DNA of 28,551 bases from CAYSZB01 sp964435475. GTDB taxonomy: Bacteria; Chloroflexota; Anaerolineae; Anaerolineales; Anaerolineaceae. Positions 1-7,071 of this stretch are shown here, in pieces; position 1 is the stretch's first letter, and each line of letters starts with the position of its first letter. Position numbers and translations under genes: made by a program. The notes beneath the pieces were generated by a model. It was not told where the DNA came from. It saw only the letters and a program-made list of their open reading frames with translations, and ran no database searches. The stretch covers positions 1-28,551 of the forward strand of contig CAYSZB010000028.1 in the NCBI GenBank assembly GCA_964435475.1, written 5' to 3'.

Positions 1-72
1 AATGTACGATGGATATTTCTGACTCACTTTTACAGAAAAAAGGTTGCATAATCAAAAGAAGGCGGAAAAGAA

Positions 73-366
73 TTGACTGATATTGCACGTTGTATTAGAA
101 CAACAATGGAAGGTTATTTGCGTTCGCACTTTCCTAATGAATTTAGGTCAAATGAATGGTTAGGTGACTTTGTAGCCAAAATTGAAGCTGGGAATGAACA
201 AACATTTGGGAATATGAAAAAGAGGATAGGTGAATTGATCGCAATTAAAGATTTCTCAAAAAGATTCCACCACTCTGAACAAAGATCTGAAATTGTACAG
301 TCGCCTCTTACTGATGGAGAATTAACTGGTTGGGTAAATCGGACTTTGGAATTCATTAGAGATTGA
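73..366 (+). pseudogene. C-terminal remnant of an AAA_13-type ATPase
   Basis: The 97-residue frame reads like the last hundred residues of AAA_13-family ATPases found in defence islands: an IR-x2-MEGYLR-x-HFP segment, then NEWLGDFVAKI, then SKRFHHS, and a final LTGWVNRTLEFI helix. I recognise this order from family memory, not from a search. The family is usually several hundred residues long, so the Walker motifs and most of the protein are missing. The same frame is closed by a TAA at 49-51, and the first usable start is a TTG at 73 behind an AGGCGG stretch. A run of six A at 35-40 could mark a frameshift. I read it as the tail of a broken gene, possibly disrupted just upstream of the window. 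A short stand-alone protein is less likely. Confidence 0.55.
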
Positions 367-388
367 TCCTGATTATTTAATTTTTTGA

Positions 389-598
389 TCGAGTCAACTT
401 TTTCCAATAAATGATACAGAAATAATAATCAACTGTTTCAAGCACAGAAACAAGTATGACCGATATGTAACAATCGATGCACTCAAACGGTTCATAGCGC
501 TGCCTGCAAGCAAGCAGGATTTCGACAGCCTGATTCATTTTGCCCGGCTCAACCGCGTGGAAAAGATCATGATGCCATATATCCAGGCATTGGCATAA
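389..598 (+). pseudogene. 3' gene remnant without a start codon
   Basis: An open frame of 69 sense codons runs from just after a TGA at 386-388 to a TAA at 596-598. It has no ATG, GTG or TTG in its first three quarters. The translation looks protein-like, with segments such as KYDRYVTIDALKRFIALP and FARLNRVEKIMMPYIQALA, and its GC content rises from about position 465 relative to the AT-rich bases before it. That pattern fits the 3' end of a gene whose beginning was deleted. I do not recognise the family. It lies in the 307-base gap between the ATPase remnant and abiEi, and nothing else is evident there except the abiEi promoter. Confidence 0.3.
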
Positions 599-607
599 AT
601 ATTGCCC

Positions 608-636
608 TTGCATAATTTATGTTCCATGTATATAAT
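608..636 (+). promoter_or_regulatory. Sigma70-type promoter of the abiE operon
   Basis: A -35 box TTGCAT (608-613) and a consensus -10 box TATAAT (631-636) are separated by exactly 17 bases. Transcription should start near 642-645, giving a leader of about 30 nt before the abiEi start. The last base of the -10 box is the first base of the inverted repeat at 636-654, so a bound repressor would block the promoter. Confidence 0.65.
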
Positions 637-654
637 ATAACGAAAGTCGTTATA
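636..654. promoter_or_regulatory. Inverted repeat, likely AbiEi operator
   Basis: Perfect 8-bp arms, tataacga (636-643) and tcgttata (647-654), flank a 3-base spacer aag. The element covers the -10 edge and the expected transcription start of the abiE promoter and lies 20 bases before the abiEi ATG. AbiEi antitoxins are known to autorepress by binding inverted repeats in their own promoter, so this is the natural operator candidate. Binding itself is inferred. Confidence 0.6.
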
Positions 655-673
655 AATGGTACACAAAGCATAA

Positions 674-1498
674 ATGAAAATGTACACCAAGACCCTCGGC
701 AGGGAAAATGCCACTCTTTTTACATCCCTGGCTGAACAGGGAAAGCTGGTCTTCTCCCTGGCGGATGCCCAGGCGGTCACAGGGAAGAACTACCAGGCCA
801 CGCTTCAAGCCCTGCATCGCCTGATTGCCGCTGGTTGGTTGGTGCGACTTGGCGGGGGAAATTATGCCATCGTCTCGCCTGAGTCCGGGGCAGAAGCCAT
901 ACCCACTGCCAACCGCCTGGTGATCGGCCGTGAACTGGCAGGCGATCAAGCGTATTATCTATCGCATGAAAGCGCCATGGAGGTGCATGACCTGCTGACC
1001 CGACCCATCACAGGTGTTACCATCACTTCGGTGCGCCGCCTTCAATCCAGGCAGGTGGCAGGGGTTGCTTACCGTTTCGTTTTTTCAAAAGCAGATAACA
1101 TGTGGGGGGTTGAACCATCTTGGGTCAGTCCATCAGAACAGGTTCAGGTAAGCGACCTGGAACGTACCATCATTGATGGATTGAACCGGCCGGATCTGTG
1201 CGGTGGCATATCAGAAGTAGCTACTGCCATGGTGATCGGGAAAACCAGGACCGATTGGTCAAAGTTGGCTCAATACGCAGGCAGGATCAATAAAAATTCC
1301 GTGATAAAAAGATTGGGATACCTTTCCGAATTGCTGGAATTATCCGATCAATCCGTCATCGAGGGGTTAAATAAAATGATCAGTCCAAGTTATGCCCAAC
1401 TCGATCCGGCTCTTCCTGATGAAGGCAGGTTCCTGGATCGATGGAAATTGCAGTTAAACCTGGACCCGGAAATTCTAGAGAAAGTGGCTTCAACTTAA
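674..1498 (+). CDS. abiEi: AbiEi-family antitoxin and autorepressor
   Basis: This is the 274-residue antitoxin of a type IV toxin-antitoxin pair. AbiEi proteins counteract the AbiEii nucleotidyltransferase without a stable toxin-antitoxin complex, and they repress their own operon through an N-terminal winged helix. Residues about 10-68 form that winged helix-turn-helix, with a helix-rich LxALHRLIAAGWLVRLGGG wing region. The conserved AbiEi segment VSDLERTIIDGLNRPDLCGG follows at about 158-178, and the C-terminal helical part carries NSVIKRLGYLSELL. Two ATGs (674 and 680) are possible starts; neither has a strong ribosome binding site. The gene is followed after 4 nt by the toxin gene. A promoter and an inverted repeat lie directly upstream. 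Length and order match the family, so I am confident in the call. Confidence 0.85.
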   Translation: MKMYTKTLGRENATLFTSLAEQGKLVFSLADAQAVTGKNYQATLQALHRLIAAGWLVRLGGGNYAIVSPESGAEAIPTANRLVIGRELAGDQAYYLSHESAMEVHDLLTRPITGVTITSVRRLQSRQVAGVAYRFVFSKADNMWGVEPSWVSPSEQVQVSDLERTIIDGLNRPDLCGGISEVATAMVIGKTRTDWSKLAQYAGRINKNSVIKRLGYLSELLELSDQSVIEGLNKMISPSYAQLDPALPDEGRFLDRWKLQLNLDPEILEKVAST

Positions 1499-1502
1499 AA
1501 AG

Positions 1503-2309
1503 ATGATCAGACAGGCAGAAATTTCCAAGATCGCATATCACCTGAGGTTGGGTGAAAAAACCATTGAGAAGGATTATGTGTTGACCTGGGTGTTGGTCGC
1601 AATTGCGAACTCACCTTTAAAAGATTTGCTGGCATTTAAAGGTGGAACCGCCATCAAGAAGATGTATGTTCCGGATTACCGTTTCTCGGAAGATCTGGAT
1701 TTTACCCTGGTAGGGGAGGACATATCGAATGACCTTCTCGTCAAACACCTGGGTGATCTTTATCCCTGGCTTTTGCGGCAGGCGAATATCCAACTTGCCA
1801 TGGATCACCTGGATGAACACAAATCCAGCAATTTTGCTGTTTATCTCAACTATTCCGGTCCCCTGAATGCTCAACTGGATAAACGCGCCTTGAAGATTGA
1901 TTTTTCAAGAGACGAGGTGCTTGTTTTCCCCCTGGTCAAAAGACCGGTAAAGGCACAATATTCGGATTGCACACAGGAGAAAGCAAATATAACTGCATAT
2001 ACCATGGAGGAGATCCTGTCTGAAAAATTACGCTCACTGTTAACCCGCAGTGAACCACGCGACCTGTTTGATGTGCACTACATCATGACCCATCAAATGG
2101 CAGACATTGACATGATCACCTTCAAGTGTGTACCCAAGTTTGAGATCAAAGGACTGCACATGGAAGACCTGGGAACCGTATTGGTGAGGAAAGAAAAGGT
2201 CTTTAAACAATTCTGGCATTCCCGGCTGGATGGCCAATTACCGGAAATACCAGAATTTGATGAGGTTCTTCGTGAAACAGGCAGACTGTTAGCCAGGAAT
2301 TTTAGATAA
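1503..2309 (+). CDS. abiEii: AbiEii-family nucleotidyltransferase toxin
   Basis: The product is a 268-residue toxin of the AbiEii/AbiGii family, cytoplasmic enzymes of the DNA polymerase beta-like fold that use NTPs and stop growth during phage infection. Four family motifs are visible. FKGGTAIKK at 46-54 is the glycine-rich nucleotide-binding motif. RFSEDLDFT at 60-68 supplies the two metal-binding aspartates. KIDFS at 131-135 is the third motif. The last is an E-x4-EKLRSLLTR-x2-PRDLFD stretch at about 170-190. No key residue is missing, so the toxin should be active. It starts 4 nt after the abiEi stop with no clear ribosome binding site, which suggests translational coupling to the antitoxin. 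hsdR follows 46 nt downstream on the same strand. Confidence 0.88.
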   Translation: MIRQAEISKIAYHLRLGEKTIEKDYVLTWVLVAIANSPLKDLLAFKGGTAIKKMYVPDYRFSEDLDFTLVGEDISNDLLVKHLGDLYPWLLRQANIQLAMDHLDEHKSSNFAVYLNYSGPLNAQLDKRALKIDFSRDEVLVFPLVKRPVKAQYSDCTQEKANITAYTMEEILSEKLRSLLTRSEPRDLFDVHYIMTHQMADIDMITFKCVPKFEIKGLHMEDLGTVLVRKEKVFKQFWHSRLDGQLPEIPEFDEVLRETGRLLARNFR

Positions 2310-2355
2310 TGATTTATTGGATGAAACCATAAAAATGAACATTTAAGGGATCCAC

Positions 2356-5300
2356 ATGCCACCTCGCATCAATGAAGAAAGTTTTGAATATTACATCCTG
2401 GATGACCTGCTGGATAGCCTGGGGTATAAGGCTGTCAAAGGCATTGATATTGCCCCGGGTGAACCGCTGGCAGAGCGTGAGAACTATGGCCAGGTGCTCC
2501 TCAATGACCGGTTAAAAACCGCCCTGCGCAGGCTCAATCCCCACCTGCCGGATCCAGCCCTGGAGGATGCCTTCAGGTTGATCCTCAACCTGCCACACCT
2601 CTCTGCGAGCGTTGTGGCTAACAACCGCCAGTTCCATACATATTTACGCGACGGCATCCCGGTCTCCTTCCATACCCCGGATGGCAGCATCCGGCATGAC
2701 CTGGCACGCCTGGTCGACTTTGACCATCCCTCCGGGAATGACCTGCTGGCGGTCAACCAGTTCACCGTGATCGAGAACAAACGCAATCGCCGTGCGGATT
2801 TGATCCTGTTCGTCAACGGGTTGCCACTGGTGTTGATGGAGCTCAAGGATCCCAAGAACCCCAAGGCGGACCTGCGGCGGGCATTCAACCAGATCCAGAC
2901 CTACCGCCAGGATATCCCCACCCTTTTCACCTACAACGCAGTGTGCATTATCTCGGATAACCACGATGCCCGTGTGGGCACCTTCACCAGCCCCTGGGAA
3001 CGCTACAATCGCTGGCGCACCATCGATGGTGAGACACTGATCGATAAGAACCGACCGCAGATGCCGGTGGTGGCGCGCGGGATGCTGGCGCCGGAGCGCC
3101 TGCTGGATGTGGTGCGCAACTTCATCGTCTTTGAAGAATTCGAGGAAGGCAACATCGAGAAGAAGATCGCTGCCTATCACCAGTACCATGCGGTCAATAA
3201 AGCCATCGAATCGGCGGTCAGCGCCACCCGCCCTAATGCCAAACACCAGGTGGGAGTGGTCTGGCATACCCAGGGCAGCGGAAAAAGCCTGAGCATGCTG
3301 TTCTTTGCCGGCAAGCTGATCGAGAATCCCGCCATGCAGAACCCGACCCTGGTGGTGATCACCGACCGTAATGACCTGGATGACCAGCTTTTCAACACCT
3401 TTGCGCGTGGTCAATCCCTGCTCAGGCAGCACCCGCAGCAGGCAGAAAGCCGCGAGCACCTGAGAAACCTGCTGGACGTGGCATCCGGGGGTGTATTCTT
3501 CACCACCGTGCAGAAGTTCCTGCCTGAAACCAGGGGCGCCAGGGCAACGGCCATCAGCCAGCGTAATAACATCGTGGTGATCGCGGATGAAGCGCATCGC
3601 TCACAATATGGCTTTATTGAGGGCTATGCCCGTGCCATGCGCGATACCCTGCCCAACGCCTCCTTCATCGGTTTCACCGGTACCCCCATCGAGTTCACCG
3701 ATAGAAGCACCCCCCGAGTATTTGGTGACTATCTTAGCATCTATGACATCGAGAATTCTATCGAAGATGAGTTCACTGTCCCGATCTACTATGAAGCCCG
3801 GTTGGCAAAGATCGATATTGACAAAGCCCTGCGCCCCTACCTGAACACCGAGTTCGAGACCGCCACAGAAACTGCAGAAGAGACCCTGCGGGAAGAGCTG
3901 AAACGCAAATGGGCAGCCCTGGAAGCTGCCATCGGCACCGAAAGTCGCCTGAAACAGGTGGTGCAGGACATCCTGGCACATTACGCAGGGCGGCAGTCCG
4001 CCATCGAGGGCAAGGCGATGATCGTCACCTACAGTCGGCGCATCGCCATTGATATGTATAAACAGATCGTCCGCATTCACCCGGACTGGCACAGCGAAGA
4101 TCCACTGGATGGCGAGGTCAAAGTGGTGATCTCCGGTTCCGCTGATGACCCATTGGAATGGCAGCCCTTTTTGTTGAACAAACTGACCCGCAAGGACGTG
4201 GAGAAACGTTTCAAGGATCCGGCGGACAAGCTCAAGCTCGTGATCGTGTGTGACATGTGGCTGACCGGCTTTGACATGCCCTGCCTGCATACGATGTACC
4301 TGGATAAACCGCTCGAAGGGCATACCCTGATGCAGGCGATTGCCCGGGTCAACCGGGTCTACAAGGATAAACAGGGCGGGCATGTGGTCGATTACCTGGG
4401 AGTGGCTGAAGCGCTGCGCCTGGCGGTTGGCACCTACACGCGCAGCGGTGGCAAGGGCGAGGTGACCCATACCCAGGAAGAAGCGGTTAAGGTAATGCGC
4501 GAGAAATACGAGATCGTGTGCAACCTCTTCCACCGTTTTGACTGGACACGCTTCAAGGGAGACAGCTTCGAACAAATGCAAGACTGCGTGGCGGATGGAG
4601 TGGCCTTCATCCTGCAGATGGAAGATGGCAAAAAGCGCCTGCTACAACATGTCAATGAACTCTCCAAAGCTTTCTCGCTGGCCGTGCCGCACCCGGCTGC
4701 CCTTCACATCAGGGATGATGTGGCGTTCTTCCAGGAAGTCAGGGCACAGATCGTCAAATATACCCATACCGACAGTGAATTTAACTTCGAAACCATGAAC
4801 ACCGCCATCCGCCAGATCGTGGAGCGGGCAATCGTGCCCCAGGGCGTGATCGATATCTTTGCCGCGGTCGGGTTGGAAAAACCGGATATCAGCATCCTTT
4901 CAAGCGAATTTTTGCAGGGCGTGCAATCCATGCCCCAGAAAGACCTGGCAATGGAGCTGCTGCGCAAGCTGCTTAACGACGAGCTTAAGCAAAGGGAGCG
5001 CAAGAACCTGGTGCTGGCACGCGATTTTGCCACCATGCTGGAGCGGACCATCGACCAGTACCATAAACGCACCATTGATGCAGTGGAAGTGATCGAAGAG
5101 ATGATCCGCATTGCCAAAGAACTACAAGAAGCAGACAAGAAGGGTGACGCCCTGGGGTTGAATCCCGATGAGTTTGCCTTCTATACTGCCCTGGCGGATA
5201 ATGAGTCAGCGGTGCAGGTGTTGGGGGATGAAAAACTGGCCATCATCTCGCGAGAGGTGCTGGAGATCGTGCGTAAGAATACGACCATCGATTGGACCGA

Positions 5301-5442
5301 GCGGGAGTCAGTCAGGGCGAACCTGCGGCGGTTGGTCAAGCGGGTGCTGTTGAAGTGGGGTTACCCGCCCGATAAACGGGACAAGGCAACAGAACTGGTC
5401 ATCGAGCAGGCTGAGCTCTCAGCGATGGAGATATCGGAGTAA
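2356..5442 (+). CDS. hsdR: Type I restriction endonuclease subunit R
   Basis: A full-length 1028-residue HsdR, the DNA-cleaving and translocating subunit of a type I restriction-modification complex. The N-terminal nuclease has a PD-(D/E)xK core with Asp148 and Glu162-x-Lys164. The superfamily 2 motor has Walker A GSGKS at about 307-311, the DEAH-like box DEAHR at 411-415, GFTGTP at 439-444 and the arginine-finger motif QAIARVNR at 660-667. The C-terminal third is helical and would contact the methylase core. The ATG at 2356 is preceded by AAGGG. HsdR works only with HsdM and HsdS, and neither is encoded in this window. They may lie upstream of position 1, with the AbiE pair inserted between, or they may be lost. 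No strong terminator is seen after the gene. Confidence 0.95.
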   Translation: MPPRINEESFEYYILDDLLDSLGYKAVKGIDIAPGEPLAERENYGQVLLNDRLKTALRRLNPHLPDPALEDAFRLILNLPHLSASVVANNRQFHTYLRDGIPVSFHTPDGSIRHDLARLVDFDHPSGNDLLAVNQFTVIENKRNRRADLILFVNGLPLVLMELKDPKNPKADLRRAFNQIQTYRQDIPTLFTYNAVCIISDNHDARVGTFTSPWERYNRWRTIDGETLIDKNRPQMPVVARGMLAPERLLDVVRNFIVFEEFEEGNIEKKIAAYHQYHAVNKAIESAVSATRPNAKHQVGVVWHTQGSGKSLSMLFFAGKLIENPAMQNPTLVVITDRNDLDDQLFNTFARGQSLLRQHPQQAESREHLRNLLDVASGGVFFTTVQKFLPETRGARATAISQRNNIVVIADEAHRSQYGFIEGYARAMRDTLPNASFIGFTGTPIEFTDRSTPRVFGDYLSIYDIENSIEDEFTVPIYYEARLAKIDIDKALRPYLNTEFETATETAEETLREELKRKWAALEAAIGTESRLKQVVQDILAHYAGRQSAIEGKAMIVTYSRRIAIDMYKQIVRIHPDWHSEDPLDGEVKVVISGSADDPLEWQPFLLNKLTRKDVEKRFKDPADKLKLVIVCDMWLTGFDMPCLHTMYLDKPLEGHTLMQAIARVNRVYKDKQGGHVVDYLGVAEALRLAVGTYTRSGGKGEVTHTQEEAVKVMREKYEIVCNLFHRFDWTRFKGDSFEQMQDCVADGVAFILQMEDGKKRLLQHVNELSKAFSLAVPHPAALHIRDDVAFFQEVRAQIVKYTHTDSEFNFETMNTAIRQIVERAIVPQGVIDIFAAVGLEKPDISILSSEFLQGVQSMPQKDLAMELLRKLLNDELKQRERKNLVLARDFATMLERTIDQYHKRTIDAVEVIEEMIRIAKELQEADKKGDALGLNPDEFAFYTALADNESAVQVLGDEKLAIISREVLEIVRKNTTIDWTERESVRANLRRLVKRVLLKWGYPPDKRDKATELVIEQAELSAMEISE

Positions 5443-5732
5443 GAACTCAGACAAGCTATTAGTACTTCAGCTCCCTCGGAAGAAACCGTTGCTTATATAG
5501 CACAAAATTGGGCTTAATAATTAAAATTGAACAGGACAAAGAAAAAATACGGGTTGTGCTTTTCAGACCACACGGCCAGATCTAAAAGCAGATCGCCTGG
5601 CTGCGAAGTTAATTGGTGCGTTCACCCGTATGTGCTTCGCACAACACTTACCCTCACCAGGGCTTCCGGAAGGGCATGATATGGAACGCAAAGCGAAGGC
5701 GGAGCGCAACCCTACTTAACTGGAGATTAATA
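5443..5732. other. Gene-poor spacer after hsdR
   Basis: A 290-base stretch without a convincing gene. It contains short palindromic pieces: tgtgc-ttc-gcaca around 5630 and the 10-base palindrome cttccggaag around 5663. The GC content is mixed. These may be remnants of a mobile or repeat element, but I cannot name one. The frame that starts at 5613 runs through this spacer into the next gene; its first 40 codons lack family-like character, and a better start exists at 5733. Confidence 0.4.
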
Positions 5733-6062
5733 ATGAATGATGAAAAAGACAGTTCACCTAAAACAGTTGATCAAGTTGTGGAAATGCTGATAGAGGAATT
5801 GAGTATAGCTGAATTGATAAAAATAAGAGACTCGGAATTGTTAGCCGAATTCCACATGGGGCTTGGTATGTATATCAGAAATGAATATATATATTCGAAT
5901 GAGAACCAAGAAGAATTGCTAAACGATGTATTTTCCAGAAGCAATGATAAAACTGACAAGCCAGATTTTCATATTATTGATTTTCGACATCCAGACGATG
6001 CCTCATCCATAATTTTTTTAGAATTGCAAAAAAGATTGCACGAAATGGATGAAAAGAAGTAG
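5733..6062 (+). CDS. DUF6794-like small protein
   Basis: A 109-residue acidic protein of unknown function. The central HMGLGMYIRNEYIY segment followed by N-x-EELL and a later HPDDASSIIFLELQKRL matches my memory of DUF6794 proteins: a hydrophobic GLGxxIRNE motif, then a PDD-x-S motif near the end. I chose the ATG at 5733 because GGAG at 5722-5725 sits 7 nt upstream; a longer frame beginning at 5613 is open but has no such signal. No signal peptide or membrane segment is seen. It lies alone between hsdR and a hairpin. DUF6794 genes have no assigned role, so none is given here. Confidence 0.6.
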   Translation: MNDEKDSSPKTVDQVVEMLIEELSIAELIKIRDSELLAEFHMGLGMYIRNEYIYSNENQEELLNDVFSRSNDKTDKPDFHIIDFRHPDDASSIIFLELQKRLHEMDEKK

Positions 6063-6079
6063 GCGAAAAAAAAGCCTAC
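6059..6079 (+). terminator. Small hairpin over a stop codon
   Basis: Perfect 6-bp arms gtaggc (6059-6064) and gcctac (6074-6079) enclose a loop of g plus eight a. The left arm includes the TAG stop of the small gene ending at 6062. No T-run follows, so it is a weak terminator candidate or an mRNA-stabilising stem. Confidence 0.35.
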
Positions 6080-6110
6080 ACATAACTTGACATAAAAAGG
6101 GCGGTAAAGA

Positions 6111-6230
6111 ATGACACAACAAAAAAACCAGATCGCCAATCGCCAGGGTGGTAGAAAAAAAAGTAAGATTCTTCGCTCCGCTCCTTTCCCTTTACAGGGC
6201 CTTCGGCAGGACGGTACCCAGTCAGAATGA
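6111..6230 (+). CDS. Possible truncated 39-aa reading frame
   Basis: A short frame beginning MTQQKNQIANRQGGRKKS has a TTGACA hexamer 18 bases upstream (6087-6092) and a purine-rich GGGCGG before the ATG. After about 20 codons it enters the repeat-like segment at 6166-6234 and ends inside it at a TGA. No good -10 box is present. It could be the start of a gene interrupted by a repeat, or chance. I assign no function. Confidence 0.15.
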   Translation: MTQQKNQIANRQGGRKKSKILRSAPFPLQGLRQDGTQSE

Positions 6231-6234
6231 CAGG
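6166..6234. repeat. Intergenic repeat-like element
   Basis: The segment begins agattcttcgctccgctc and ends cagaatgacagg. These two halves resemble the ends of a short dispersed intergenic repeat (agattcttcgc...cagaatgaca) that I recall from many bacterial genomes. Here they are separated by about 40 bases. Only one copy is in the window, so its repeat nature is inferred. Confidence 0.3.
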
Positions 6235-6239
6235 AAGCG

Positions 6240-6449
6240 CTATGGCGGGACGTGTTTTTCATAGTATTCCACCAGCTTGAAGACCAGGTGGAAGGCGGCG
6301 GCACGGGAGAAGCGGGGCAGGCGGGCCATGAACTGGATGCCCATCTCGCCGAAGGCGGTGCGCTGTTTGGCATTCAACAGTTTGTAGACCATGAAGTTCC
6401 CCTCATCGCACCTGAGGGGTTTGAGACCGTCAAAGAAAGGGGTGGTCAT
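6240..6449 (-). CDS. Small unrecognised protein, 69 aa
   Basis: The last gene of a three-gene coupled set. The ATG at 6449 overlaps the TGA of the preceding gene in the classic ATGA arrangement, which decides this start over a longer frame opening at 6593. The protein has a mixed N-terminus (TPFFDGLKPLRCDEGNF) and an amphipathic helical C-terminal half with FSRAAAFHLVFKLVEYYEKH. No signal peptide is visible. I recognise no family. The positional coupling suggests that the three products act together or are made in fixed ratio. Confidence 0.5.
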   Translation of the reverse strand: MTTPFFDGLKPLRCDEGNFMVYKLLNAKQRTAFGEMGIQFMARLPRFSRAAAFHLVFKLVEYYEKHVPP

Positions 6450-6685
6450 TTTTGCTCGAAGTTCAAGCCCCTGTCCAGCTCGACCAGGCGGTTCTGGTAA
6501 ACGACCATCCCCAGGTTGTCGGGCGTACGTAAGAGAAGGCCGTTGGGCAGGACACCGCCGTTCAGATCGTAGCGAAGGGTGATGCAATCCCATCTAATTC
6601 GAAAAAGATCGGTATATTCCTCCAGGTCAGATGGAGCATTCCTGACGATGAGGAGACCGACTGGCTTATAAACCTTACCGGGCAT
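6446..6685 (-). CDS. Small unrecognised protein, 79 aa
   Basis: The middle gene of the three-gene set. The ATG at 6685 lies inside the end of the preceding gene, overlapping its stop by 11 nt, and its own TGA overlaps the next ATG. The product looks like a small beta-rich domain, with alternating strands such as KPVGLLIVRN, CITLRYDLNGG and LGMVVYQNRLVELDRG. No motif, signal peptide or membrane segment is recognised. A longer frame to 6745 is open but would overlap the upstream gene by 70 nt, so the shorter start is preferred. Confidence 0.5.
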   Translation of the reverse strand: MPGKVYKPVGLLIVRNAPSDLEEYTDLFRIRWDCITLRYDLNGGVLPNGLLLRTPDNLGMVVYQNRLVELDRGLNFEQK

Positions 6686-7028
6686 GTTCCTCTCCAGAGC
6701 TGGATGCATTCTCGTCCAAAAAGCCTGAAAGGCCGTAGAGCTCATCCATCGCCTGGTTCAGCCGGCGGATGCCCTTGCTGTTCAGGCCGAGGTCGACCGG
6801 GTCAGCTCCATCGCGGGGCAGGAACCAGGTGCAGGAAAAGTCCTCGGGGGTAAAGAGGTGATCTATGGGTTCGCCGGGAACAACATCCTCGATGGGGGTC
6901 AAGAGGTCGTTGTAGGCAAGCGCCAGGCGGTAGCACGCACCAAAAGAGGACAGGCGACCGGGATCCAACCAGAAGGCACAGTTGCGGCAGTTATGGACCC
7001 TGTCTTTCGGATCGGGATTCTGGTGCAT
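6675..7028 (-). CDS. Cysteine-cluster small protein, 117 aa
   Basis: The first gene of the coupled set. Four cysteines at 14, 17, 32 and 66 (C-x2-C-x14-C-x33-C) sit in a NCRNCAFWL...FGACYRL...DFSCTWF context, which would suit a zinc site or a small iron-sulfur cluster. The C-terminal third is helical and acidic. I chose the ATG at 7028 because the alternative, a TTG at 7073, falls inside the hairpin at 7072-7108. No strong ribosome binding site precedes either. It is transcribed in the same direction as the glycan operon but lies beyond that operon's likely terminator, so it should have its own promoter, which I could not identify. No family is recognised with certainty. Confidence 0.5.
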   Translation of the reverse strand: MHQNPDPKDRVHNCRNCAFWLDPGRLSSFGACYRLALAYNDLLTPIEDVVPGEPIDHLFTPEDFSCTWFLPRDGADPVDLGLNSKGIRRLNQAMDELYGLSGFLDENASSSGEEHAR

Positions 7029-7071
7029 GGTCTTGCGGAAAAAGGTCCTGTGCCGCCGGTTGGCACAAATC

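Noticed and set aside
2644..3597. Long open frame (317 aa) on the minus strand inside hsdR
   Set aside because: It is antisense to well-conserved HsdR motor motifs, and its translation is rich in His, Gln and Val as expected from the reverse of GC-biased codons. hsdR explains the region.
3601..4581. Another long minus-strand frame (326 aa) inside hsdR
   Set aside because: Same reasoning: a shadow of the HsdR reading frame, with no recognisable domain and no ribosome binding site.
5443..5517. In-frame 24-codon extension after the hsdR stop (ELRQAISTSAPSEE...)
   Set aside because: It would need readthrough of TAA with no supporting signal, HsdR already has its usual length, and the extension has no family resemblance.
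5613..5732. N-terminal extension of the DUF6794-like gene by 40 codons
   Set aside because: The extension is Arg/Ser/Cys rich and unlike the rest, and a GGAG site fits the ATG at 5733.
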